From: DAIDJM01 sp964250215
Lineage (GTDB): Bacteria; Pseudomonadota; Alphaproteobacteria; Acetobacterales; Acetobacteraceae
Direction: 5' to 3'
Assembly (NCBI GenBank): GCA_964250215.1
Contig: CAXUEX010000034.1
Location: 1-22,365 of the forward strand
Length of the DNA: 22,365 bases
Shown piece by piece: positions 1 through 7,052 of this stretch. The first letter of the stretch is position 1, and every line of letters starts with the position of its first letter. A program made the translations under genes and the position numbers. The notes below the pieces were generated by a model, which searched no databases, was not told where the DNA came from, and was given only the letters and a program-made list of their open reading frames with translations.

Positions 1-2
1 GC

Positions 3-395
3 GTAAAGGCCAACGTGTTGTTCTTCGACCGGGCGCCGGCCGGGGAGCGGGTGGCGACCGATTCGCTGTGGGTTTATGATTTCCGGACCAACATGAATTT
101 CACGCTGAAGGAGCGGCCGCTGAAGCGGGCCGATCTGGCGGATTTCGTGGCGTGTTTCGGTGCGTGGCGGCAGCGTGGGGCGCGGGTGGAAAGCGAGCGG
201 TTCCGGCGGTTTGGCTATGCGGAGCTGGCGAAGCGGGACAAGGTCAATCTGGATATTACTTGGCTGAAGGATGCTTCCGCCACGGACCCGGACAGTTTGC
301 CGCCGCCGGCGGAGGTGGCGGCGGAGATTGTGGAGAGTTTGGAGCTGGCGCTGGAGAAGTTTCGGAGCGTGGCGGCGCGTTTGGGGGCTGGGTAG
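3..395 (+). CDS. hsdM: Type I restriction-modification DNA methylase subunit, C-terminal end (partial)
   Basis: The reading frame is open from the left edge, so only the last 130 residues are visible. They begin VKANVLFFDR, the conserved segment after the catalytic domain of HsdM N6-adenine methylases. They continue with WVYDFRTNMNFTLKERPLKR, the DFVACF helix, and a tail with TWLKDAS and AAEIVESLELALEKF, as in HsdM C-termini. HsdM pairs with the specificity subunit HsdS to methylate adenine in a split recognition site and, with HsdR, forms the restriction complex. The catalytic NPPF-type motif lies outside the window. No hsdS or hsdR follows: the next gene is on the other strand and its stop lies only 7 bases away. 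Partner subunits must therefore be upstream or elsewhere. The family call is firm; whether the system is complete cannot be seen. Confidence 0.85.
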   Translation, partial: VKANVLFFDRAPAGERVATDSLWVYDFRTNMNFTLKERPLKRADLADFVACFGAWRQRGARVESERFRRFGYAELAKRDKVNLDITWLKDASATDPDSLPPPAEVAAEIVESLELALEKFRSVAARLGAG

Positions 396-402
396 GCGCG
401 GC

Positions 403-1638
403 TTAATCCGGATCGTTCGTGCGGGCGGCGAGGCTTTGGCGTTCGGCTTCTACTTTCGATTCTGATACAATTGGCGCGTTGTTGCCCCAGGCGTTGCGGA
501 CGTAGGTGGTGATGGCGGCAACTTGAGCGTTGCTCATTGTCCACGCGAAGGAGGGCATGGCGGGGCCGGTGGGGGCGCCTTGGGTGGACACGCTGTGGGC
601 GCCGCGCAGCACGACGCGGATGGTGGAGGTGGGGTCGCGGGATTGCACGGCGGGATTGCCGGCCAGGCTGGGGAACAGGCCCGGGATGCCGGCGCCGTTG
701 GGCGTGTGGCAGGCGGAGCAGAGCTGGCTGTAGATGGCGGCACCTTCGTGCAGGATTTTGGGATCGGGTTGCGACGCGGGCGTTTGCGGCGGCTGCGTGG
801 CGGGGGGATCCTTCAGATAAATCGCGATGTCGTGCAGATCGGATAGCGTATCATGCTGGCTGGAGACGGCAACTTCCTCGGCCATGGGACCGCTGGCGGC
901 GGCGAAACGATTATGGCCGGTGCGCAGATAGGCGACGATGTCCCCGATGGACCAGGCGCCGAGGCCGCGGCGCGGATCGGGGCTGAGTTCGGGGGCGAAC
1001 CAGCCTTGCACTGTGTAGCCTTGCAGGGCGCGGGAGGTTTCGTCGCCGCCGAGCAGGTTTTTCGGCGTGTGGCACATGCCGCAGTGTTCCAGGCCCGTAA
1101 CCAGATAGGCGCCACGGTTCCATTCGGGCGATTTTGCGGGATCGGGCTTGAAGCTGCCTGAATGGAAGAATAGCGCATCCCAGAATACCATGCCGAAGCG
1201 GATATCGAGCGGGAAGGGGAGCTGGTTTTCCACGACGCGATGGCGCATGGCGGGAATGGTGGCGAGATACGCGCGGATGGCGAGGGCATCTTGCTGCGTG
1301 ACGCGCGTGGTGTAGGTGAAGGGCATGGCGGGATAGAGGCGCATGCCGCCGCGGCCGCGGCCGTGTTGGAGCACATCGACGAATTGCGGATCGGTGAGCG
1401 CGCCGATGCCGGTTTCCCGGTCTGGCGTGATGTTGGAGGCGAGGATTTTGCCGAACGGCGTTTCGATCGGGCGGCCGCCGGCGAAGCGCGCGCCGTTCGG
1501 CGTGTTGTGGCAGGCTTCGCAATCGCCAACGGTGGTGAGATATTTGCCGCGTTCGATCTGGGCGAAATTCTGCCGGTTGGTCTGCGCGCTGGCGGATGTG
1601 GCGCAGAGCAGCAGGATGGCGGCGGCGCGCGGCTTCAT
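403..1638 (-). CDS. Tri-heme cytochrome c subunit of a periplasmic FAD-dependent alcohol/sugar/gluconate-type dehydrogenase
   Basis: This 411-residue protein has an N-terminal signal peptide ending near SASAQ (residues 1-18) and three c-type heme motifs: CEACH (40-44), CGMCH (186-190) and CSACH (307-311). That is the architecture of the cytochrome subunits of gluconate 2-dehydrogenase, sorbitol, fructose and alcohol dehydrogenases of acetic acid bacteria, which pass electrons from a flavoprotein to ubiquinone. The start ATG overlaps the stop of the upstream GMC gene by 4 bases (ATGA), so translation is coupled. A longer in-frame extension upstream lies inside the GMC gene and is an artefact. 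I see no clear C-terminal hydrophobic anchor of the kind some homologues carry, so membrane attachment is uncertain. The substrate cannot be read from this subunit. Confidence 0.9.
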   Translation of the reverse strand: MKPRAAAILLLCATSASAQTNRQNFAQIERGKYLTTVGDCEACHNTPNGARFAGGRPIETPFGKILASNITPDRETGIGALTDPQFVDVLQHGRGRGGMRLYPAMPFTYTTRVTQQDALAIRAYLATIPAMRHRVVENQLPFPLDIRFGMVFWDALFFHSGSFKPDPAKSPEWNRGAYLVTGLEHCGMCHTPKNLLGGDETSRALQGYTVQGWFAPELSPDPRRGLGAWSIGDIVAYLRTGHNRFAAASGPMAEEVAVSSQHDTLSDLHDIAIYLKDPPATQPPQTPASQPDPKILHEGAAIYSQLCSACHTPNGAGIPGLFPSLAGNPAVQSRDPTSTIRVVLRGAHSVSTQGAPTGPAMPSFAWTMSNAQVAAITTYVRNAWGNNAPIVSESKVEAERQSLAARTNDPD

Positions 1639-3413
1639 GCGTGCACCAGCGGGCCGGGATTTTTCAGGTATTGCGTGCGGATGATTTCGGCGGTGCGGTA
1701 GGCGAGCGCGCCGACGGTGGTGGTGGGGTTGTAGCCGGCGTTCTGCGGAAAGGCGGTCATTCCAAGCACGAACAGGTTCGATACGTCCCAGCTCTGCATG
1801 TAGGTGTTCAGCGCGCTGTTGTTCGGGGCGGTGCCCATGATGGCGCCGCCGCAGAGATGCGAGGTTTGGTAGCTGGTGATGTCGTAGGGGCCTTTGCGCG
1901 GGTTTTCCACGACCTGGTCGGCGCCCATGGCGTGGATGATTTCGGCGTATTTTTTCGTGAGGTATTGGCTCATGCGCAATTCGTTTTCGTGGAAATCGAT
2001 GGTGATGCGGGGCAAGGGGCGGCCGAAACGATCCTTCCAGGTGGGATCGAGATCGATATAGATGTCGCGATAGGCATAGAAGCTGGCGTGCACGCCGGCG
2101 CCGACATAGATGGTGCTGAGATAATTGTCGCGCAGGCCTTGCTTCCAGCCCTTGCCCCAGAGCGGCGTGCCGGGGCGGACGGGGGTGGTTTCGATGGGCC
2201 TGCCGTTGGTTTGCACCTGGCCGAGATAGCCGCCGCCGACGAAGCCGAGACCGGAATGATCGAAATTGTCGCCGTTGAACTCGTCGATGCACATGCCGAT
2301 GGCGCCGGCCGAGATGAAGGGGTTGAAGTTGTATTTTGTTTTGTCGAAGAAGCCGGTGGCGCTGGAGACGGTCTGGTGCGTGAAGTTGCGGCCGATCTGG
2401 CCGGTGTTGGCCATGGGATCGTAAGGCTGGCCGATGCCGGAGAGCAGCAGGAGCTGCACGTTGAAGATGGAAAAGGCGCAGAGCAGGATCAGCTCGCCGG
2501 GCTGTTCGAATTCCTGGCCGGAGCTATCGACGAACGTGACGCTGACGGCGCGCTTGCGATCCGGCGAGAGATTGATGCGGGTGACTTCCGACATGGTGCG
2601 CGCTTCGAAATTGTCGCGGCGGGTGAGCACGGGCAGGATGGTGGTTTGCGGGCTGGCCTTGGAATAGTTAGCGCAGCCGAACCATTCGCAGAAGCCGCAA
2701 TAGGTGCAAGGGCCCATCTGCACGCCGAGTGGGTTGGTGTATGGTGCGCTGAGGTTGCCGGAGGGTTGCGGGAACGGGTGGTAGCCGAGGTTTTGCGCGG
2801 CCTTGGCGAACAGGGCGTGGCCGTAGCCTTGTTTCATGGCGGGCAGCGGGTAGGGTTTGGAGCGCGGGCCTTCGAATGGGTTGCCGCCCGGCTGGATTTG
2901 GCCGTTGATGTTGCCGGCGGTGCCGGAAGTTCCGCACAGAGCTTCGAAGCGATCGTAATAGGGCTCGATTTCCGGATAGGTGACGCCCCAGTCCTGGATG
3001 GTCATGTCGGGCGGGATGGCTTTCGCGCCGTAGCGTTGGGTGAGGTGCGAGCGGAGGACGAAATCGCTGGGCAGGAAGCGCCACATTTCGGCGTTCCAGT
3101 GCGTGCCGGCGCCGCCGACGCCGTTGCCGAGCATGAAGGCGCCCCAGGTGCGGATGGGCAGCGCCTGCTGGCCGATCTTGTTGCGGAACGTCATTGTCTG
3201 TTGCGCGGGGCGGAGGAAGAGATCGTGCTGGATGCGGTAGCGCAGTTCGTCCTGGACGTAGCCGACGTTGAAATCGGTGGCGGTGTCGCGCCATGGGCCG
3301 CGTTCGATGGCGGTGACGTGCAATCCTTCCGCCGTGAGCTGTTCGGCGAGGATGGAGCCGGTCCAGCCAAGGCCGACGATGACGACGTCGCGGGCGGGGA
3401 GGCGGGTTGTCAT
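1635..3413 (-). CDS. GMC-family FAD-dependent dehydrogenase, large catalytic subunit
   Basis: The 592-residue protein opens with a Rossmann dinucleotide-binding stretch, VVIVGLGWTGS (10-20) ending in an acidic residue at E38, followed by GNGVGGAGTHWN (97-107), the GMC flavin-binding segment. The C-terminal GMC domain has H519 in SHLCGGAIMGTAPNNS and the closing segment AGYNPTTTVGALAYRTAEI, typical of gluconate/sorbitol/2-keto-gluconate dehydrogenase catalytic subunits. A cluster C236-x2-C239-x2-C242-x4-C247 lies mid-protein and could hold an iron-sulfur centre, as in FAD-glucose and fructose dehydrogenases. No signal peptide is visible; in this family the partner small subunit carries the export signal. 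I chose the ATG at 3413 because the flavin motif follows directly and the upstream gene stops at 3424. It is the middle gene of a three-gene operon. Confidence 0.9.
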   Translation of the reverse strand: MTTRLPARDVVIVGLGWTGSILAEQLTAEGLHVTAIERGPWRDTATDFNVGYVQDELRYRIQHDLFLRPAQQTMTFRNKIGQQALPIRTWGAFMLGNGVGGAGTHWNAEMWRFLPSDFVLRSHLTQRYGAKAIPPDMTIQDWGVTYPEIEPYYDRFEALCGTSGTAGNINGQIQPGGNPFEGPRSKPYPLPAMKQGYGHALFAKAAQNLGYHPFPQPSGNLSAPYTNPLGVQMGPCTYCGFCEWFGCANYSKASPQTTILPVLTRRDNFEARTMSEVTRINLSPDRKRAVSVTFVDSSGQEFEQPGELILLCAFSIFNVQLLLLSGIGQPYDPMANTGQIGRNFTHQTVSSATGFFDKTKYNFNPFISAGAIGMCIDEFNGDNFDHSGLGFVGGGYLGQVQTNGRPIETTPVRPGTPLWGKGWKQGLRDNYLSTIYVGAGVHASFYAYRDIYIDLDPTWKDRFGRPLPRITIDFHENELRMSQYLTKKYAEIIHAMGADQVVENPRKGPYDITSYQTSHLCGGAIMGTAPNNSALNTYMQSWDVSNLFVLGMTAFPQNAGYNPTTTVGALAYRTAEIIRTQYLKNPGPLVHA

Positions 3414-3423
3414 GCGGGGACTT

Positions 3424-4149
3424 TCAGCCGGGAACGGCCCAGTCGGCACGGTCGCCGATGCCGACGGGGGGAAGGGGATATTTTTCGTTGTGGCGATCGA
3501 TCCAATCCCGGTAATCGTAGCGGGCGCCGGGGAAGCCGATCATTTTCCAGGCGCACATGTTGCGGTTGCCGCCATACACCGGATCGGCCAGGAAGCCTTG
3601 CTGCGTGTTCTTGATCAGCAGCTCGAAGAAGCCGTGCGCGCTGGTGTTGGGAAAGTTGATCACGGCGCCTTGCATGTCGTGGATTACGCTATCCTGGGCG
3701 TCGCCCGATAGCTGCGCGAAGGTTTTGCCGGCGAAGCCGCCGCGGCAATGCGCATCGAGATCGGCGAGCGCCAGGCGGTATCGCATGGCGGGGGTTTGCG
3801 GCGATTGCTCGCCCTGGTTTTTGGTGCCTTCGCGGAATGGTGGGCGCATGTAGAGCGCTTGCGACGTGCCGTAGGGGCCGGCGAGCTGGCGATCGATGAA
3901 CACGGCGCAGCCGGCGTCGCGGCCGCCGGGGGTTTCCGGGTCTGGCGGGATCAGGCGATCGACAAGGGCTTCGACGGCGGCGCCTTCCTCGGGCGTGAAG
4001 TAGTGCCACTGGCCGGGGCCGGGCGGCTTTGGTGGTTCGCCGGCGTAGGGGTGCCAGGGCGGGGCGCCGTGGATGAATTCGGCGCGAGCGGTGCGGGTGG
4101 CGAAGAGGGCTGCGGAAGCGAAAAGCAGCGCGCGCCGGCCGATATCCAT
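3424..4149 (-). CDS. Gluconate 2-dehydrogenase subunit 3 family protein (small subunit with Tat-type signal)
   Basis: The 241-residue protein starts MDIGRRALLFASAALFA, a twin-arginine-type signal followed by a hydrophobic stretch and an ARA cleavage site near residue 23. The mature part has YFTPEEGAAVEALVDRLIPP (50-69) and D78-A-G-C, the signature of the small (gamma) subunit of membrane-bound gluconate dehydrogenase. In that family the small subunit is needed to export the folded flavoprotein through Tat and to assemble the complex; that role is inferred here from family and context. A good ribosome site (GGAG, plus-strand 4157-4160 complement) sits 7 bases before the ATG at 4149 and decides this start over an upstream one. 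It is the first gene of the operon, 10 bp ahead of the GMC gene. Confidence 0.85.
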   Translation of the reverse strand: MDIGRRALLFASAALFATRTARAEFIHGAPPWHPYAGEPPKPPGPGQWHYFTPEEGAAVEALVDRLIPPDPETPGGRDAGCAVFIDRQLAGPYGTSQALYMRPPFREGTKNQGEQSPQTPAMRYRLALADLDAHCRGGFAGKTFAQLSGDAQDSVIHDMQGAVINFPNTSAHGFFELLIKNTQQGFLADPVYGGNRNMCAWKMIGFPGARYDYRDWIDRHNEKYPLPPVGIGDRADWAVPG

Positions 4150-4192
4150 GGAGCATCTCCGCGCGGATTGCGTCGGCAACGCCATGGGTGGG

Positions 4193-4216
4193 GGGATCGT
4201 TCCCGCGCACGATCCC
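4193..4216. promoter_or_regulatory. Perfect inverted repeat in the divergent promoter region (candidate operator)
   Basis: GGGATCGT and ACGATCCC form an exact 8-base inverted repeat around an 8-base spacer. It lies in the 129-bp gap (4150-4278) between the dehydrogenase operon and oxdC, 43 bp from one start and 62 bp from the other. The size and symmetry fit a dimeric repressor or activator site serving both promoters. A transcribed hairpin is the alternative. I could not place convincing -35/-10 boxes in this gap. Confidence 0.4.
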
Positions 4217-4278
4217 GCGCGCGGCGCAAACGACGCGGACGTTCAGGCGATTGCCGTTTAACCGTGGGAGGACACCGC

Positions 4279-5502
4279 ATGATTCCGTTGCTGCGCCGCC
4301 GCATCCTGAAAGCCGGGGCGGGGCTGGCCGGTGGGTTGGGTCTGGTGGCGGCGCGCGCGCAGCCGGCGCCTTTGCCGCAGCCGCATCACGGCAAATACGG
4401 CGGCCCCGATCCCGGACCGCGGGATCCGTTGCGCGACGCGGAAAATCCGGATTTGTTGAACTCGCCGCAAACCGATCATGGGCTGGTGCCGAATTTACGC
4501 TTTTCGTTTTCCGACGCGCATGTGCGGGAGACCGATGCGGGTTGGACGCGGGAGGTGACGCAGCGCGAGTTGCCGGTGGCCAAGACGCTTTCCGGCGTGG
4601 ATATGCGGCTGAACCGCGGCGGGGTGCGGGAGCTGCATTGGCACAAGCAGGCGGAGTGGAGTTTCGTGCTGTATGGCAGCGCGCGCATCACGGCCGTGGA
4701 CCAGAACGGCCGTAATTTCGTGGACGATGTGCGGGCGGGCGATCTTTGGTATTTTCCGGCAGGGATTCCGCATTCCATTCAGGGCTTGAACGACGACGGT
4801 TGCGAATTCCTGCTGGTGTTCGACGATGGCGCGTTCAGCGAGAGCAGCACGTTTCTGCTGAGCGACTGGTTCAAGCACACGCCGCCGGAGGTTCTGGCCA
4901 AGAACTTCGGCGTGCCCGCGGATATTTTCGGGCATACGCCGGGGCCGGACGAACGCTACATCTTTCCGCTGCCGGTGCCGGGGGCGTTGGCCTCGGATCG
5001 CATTGCGGGCAATGGCGCCGTGCCGGAGATTTTCAGTTTTCGGCTGATGCAGGAGGCGCCGATTGCGACGAAATCGGGGAGCGTACGGATTGCCGATTCG
5101 ACCAATTTCAAGGCGGCAAAGACGATTGCGGCGGCTTTGGTGGAGATCGAGCCGGGCGGCATGCGCGAACTGCACTGGCATCCGAACGCGGATGAGTGGC
5201 AATACTACATTTCCGGCACGGCCAGGATGGGGGTGTTCAGTGCCGAGGAGCGGGCGCGGACGTTCGATTTCCGGGCCGGGGATGTTGGTTACGTGCCGTT
5301 CGCGAACGGGCACTATATCGAGAATACGGGGAGTGGCACGCTGAGCTATCTGGAGATGTTCCGGAGCCCGTTGTTTCAGGACATGTCCTTGAACCAGTGG
5401 CTGGCATTGACGCCGCCGGAGCTGGTGCAGGGACACCTGGATATCGACCAGAAACTCATGGAGGCTCTGCGAAAGAAAAAAGACCCCGTGGTTCCAGCAT
5501 AA
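4279..5502 (+). CDS. oxdC: Oxalate decarboxylase, bicupin, Tat-exported
   Basis: The 407-residue protein has two cupin domains, each with a full manganese site. Domain 1 has H120, H122, E126 and H165 with R117 in RELHWHKQAEW. Domain 2 has H299, H301, E306 and H345 with R296 in RELHWHPNADEW, and E359 in YLEMF. These match the metal ligands and catalytic arginines of Bacillus OxdC. The domain 1 lid, SENST in Bacillus OxdC, reads SESST here (187-191). It keeps the glutamate that favours decarboxylation (oxalate to formate plus CO2, consuming a proton) over oxidation. The N-terminus LLRRRILKAGAGLAGG is a twin-arginine signal, so the enzyme probably works in the periplasm. A strong ribosome site (GGGAGG) lies 8 bases before the ATG at 4279. 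The gene is divergent from the dehydrogenase operon. Confidence 0.9.
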   Translation: MIPLLRRRILKAGAGLAGGLGLVAARAQPAPLPQPHHGKYGGPDPGPRDPLRDAENPDLLNSPQTDHGLVPNLRFSFSDAHVRETDAGWTREVTQRELPVAKTLSGVDMRLNRGGVRELHWHKQAEWSFVLYGSARITAVDQNGRNFVDDVRAGDLWYFPAGIPHSIQGLNDDGCEFLLVFDDGAFSESSTFLLSDWFKHTPPEVLAKNFGVPADIFGHTPGPDERYIFPLPVPGALASDRIAGNGAVPEIFSFRLMQEAPIATKSGSVRIADSTNFKAAKTIAAALVEIEPGGMRELHWHPNADEWQYYISGTARMGVFSAEERARTFDFRAGDVGYVPFANGHYIENTGSGTLSYLEMFRSPLFQDMSLNQWLALTPPELVQGHLDIDQKLMEALRKKKDPVVPA

Positions 5503-5550
5503 AAAAAGAAAGTTCTTTGGTTCTTTCTTTCAAGAAAGAACATCTTTCTT
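5503..5550. terminator. Bidirectional terminator between convergent oxdC and kelch genes
   Basis: The gap between the two convergent stop codons is filled by one AT-rich palindrome. It has a 10-bp perfect stem, 5520-5529 with 5532-5541, a 2-base loop, and an outer AAGAAAG/CTTTCTT pair (5506-5512, 5544-5550). On the minus strand a run of seven T follows the outer arm. It contrasts sharply with the surrounding GC-rich DNA. Function is inferred from position and structure. Confidence 0.6.
5508..5541 (+). repeat. 34-bp palindromic dispersed element, copy A
   Basis: The copy begins GAAAGTTCTTTG and continues into the 10-bp palindrome ending in AAGAAAGAAC. It is identical at 31 of 34 positions to copy C (18429-18462, minus). 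Of the three differences, two lie opposite each other in the stem and keep pairing (C-G here, T-A there). It starts 5 bases after the oxdC stop codon. No transposase or target duplication is visible, so this is not a complete insertion sequence. Confidence 0.75.
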
Positions 5551-6967
5551 ACTGTATCGTTATAGCAACCGGTTTCGACTGAATCCCGTTCGCAATCACC
5601 ACGAGCGCAGCACGCCCTGGATCCGCATCGGTCGGAACGTCGAATTTCGTGCCGACGATCGTGTTGCCGGTGGCGACCGCCATGGTGCTGTGATCGTGCG
5701 TGCGGGCGTAGAGCACGCGGCCGCTGGCGGTGGTGATCTGGACCAGCGGATAGTTCGTGTTGGTTTGCACTTCGTCGCCGAACGCGGCCGCCTGGCTCAG
5801 GCCGTTGAATTGGGTGCCTTGCAGTGGGTATGTGCTGCCGCGCGCGGCGGTGGTGGGGGCGTTTGTGATGGCGGGGGCCCACGCGGGGTTCGTGTTGCCG
5901 GCGGGACGATAGAGTGCCTGGCCGGAGACGATGGCTTCGCCGCTGGGCAGCATGAACAGGCTGCCGTAGGTGGTGCCGCTGAATCGCGTGGCATTGAGGT
6001 GCGTGCCGTCGAATTCGTAAAGCAGGTTGTTGCTGCCGCGGACCAGCACGTTTCCGGTGGGCAGGAGCGTGCTGGCGCTGTCGCCCGCATCGACGCCCGC
6101 GGGGAAATCGGGGCCGGATTTCCAGGTGTTGGTGGCGGGGTTGTAGAGCGCGGTGTGGCCGTTGGATTGGCCGGCGGGGGTGGCGCCGGTGGCGAACAGC
6201 GTGCCATCCGCGCGCAGGATGCCGGGGCCGACTTCGCCGGGCGGGTGATATACCAGTCCGTGTCCGTAATGGACTACTTTGACGTAAGGTGGCCCTTTCA
6301 GCAATTCGGGCGTGTTGCCGATGCTGGTCCAGCCTGGTGCGGCGGGGTTGTAGATTTCGGCGCGGGGAGCGGCGCTGACATCGTAGGTGAGCACTTTGCC
6401 GTTCGGCAGCAGCGTCCAGCCTTCCTCGGCGTTGATATCCGCTTTGCCGGTACTGGCGAGTTCTTTCCAGGTGAGGGTTGCGGGATCGAGGGCGGCGACG
6501 CGCTTGTCGAATTTTCGGCCCAGCAGGAAGCGGCCGTCAGGCAGAACGGTGCTGGGGCTGTCGCCGATATAGGCCCAGGTGTTGGGCGGCTTCAGCGCTG
6601 TCCAGGTGTTCGCCTTCGGGTCGTAGATCGCGCCTTTGTTGGTGAAGGCGAATGTGCTGCCGAGATATTCGCCGCCGCAGATGATGACGCGGCCGTCGGC
6701 GAGCACGCCGGAGGCGAAATAGAGCGGATCGTAGCCGGCGGGAAGGCTGGCGGCCTGCGACCAGGTGCCGTGCTGGTAGTTGCCGGCGGCGTCGGGGGTG
6801 AGTTTCCACCAATCGGAAAGGCGGTTGCCCTGGAACAGCACGGTGCCGTCGGTGAGCAGAAAACCGACGCCGGCGCCATCGGGCGGCTGGTGCGCGAGCG
6901 GGGTGAAGGTTTGCGCGGCGGCGGCCGATGCGGTGAGGCAGAGAGCGGCGAGCAGGGTGCGGCGCAT
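5549..6967 (-). CDS. Secreted kelch-repeat / galactose-oxidase-like beta-propeller protein
   Basis: The 472-residue protein begins with a signal peptide (MRRTLLAALCLTASAAAAQ) and then carries repeated propeller blades. Examples are DGRVIICGGEYLG, YDPKANTWTALKPP, LPDGRFLLGR, LPNGKVLTYD, YNPATNTWKSGPDFPAG and LPTGNVLVRGSNN. The last 55 or so residues form an Ig-like end domain with RTHDHSTM (422-429) and VVIANGIQSKPVA, resembling the C-terminal domain that follows galactose-oxidase propellers. I do not see the copper ligands of galactose oxidase clearly enough to call an oxidase. A carbohydrate-binding or structural role is equally possible. A GGAAGG ribosome site lies 7 bases before the ATG at 6967. 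The gene follows topA by 85 bp on the same strand and ends on a shared palindromic terminator. Confidence 0.75.
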   Translation of the reverse strand: MRRTLLAALCLTASAAAAQTFTPLAHQPPDGAGVGFLLTDGTVLFQGNRLSDWWKLTPDAAGNYQHGTWSQAASLPAGYDPLYFASGVLADGRVIICGGEYLGSTFAFTNKGAIYDPKANTWTALKPPNTWAYIGDSPSTVLPDGRFLLGRKFDKRVAALDPATLTWKELASTGKADINAEEGWTLLPNGKVLTYDVSAAPRAEIYNPAAPGWTSIGNTPELLKGPPYVKVVHYGHGLVYHPPGEVGPGILRADGTLFATGATPAGQSNGHTALYNPATNTWKSGPDFPAGVDAGDSASTLLPTGNVLVRGSNNLLYEFDGTHLNATRFSGTTYGSLFMLPSGEAIVSGQALYRPAGNTNPAWAPAITNAPTTAARGSTYPLQGTQFNGLSQAAAFGDEVQTNTNYPLVQITTASGRVLYARTHDHSTMAVATGNTIVGTKFDVPTDADPGRAALVVIANGIQSKPVAITIQ

Positions 6968-7052
6968 GGCGAAACCTTCCGGACGGGTATTCCGGCTGTG
7001 CGGCGCGGCGGCGGCCGAGTCAATACGGGCGGCGGCGATGCCGTGGTTTGCT

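Noticed and set aside
1639..2292. N-terminal extension of the cytochrome c frame into the GMC gene
   Set aside because: The extension is a wrong-frame reading of GMC codons, and the internal ATG at 1638 is followed by a normal signal peptide.
1596..3614. Long plus-strand open frame (672 codons) opposite the GMC dehydrogenase gene
   Set aside because: It is a shadow of a high-GC gene: the translation is rich in Gly, Ala, Glu and Val repeats with no domain, and the minus-strand frame carries clear GMC motifs.
5500..5550. Terminal inverted repeat of an insertion sequence
   Set aside because: The AT-rich palindrome has no transposase nearby and no target duplication, and recurs behind other genes as a solitary hairpin.
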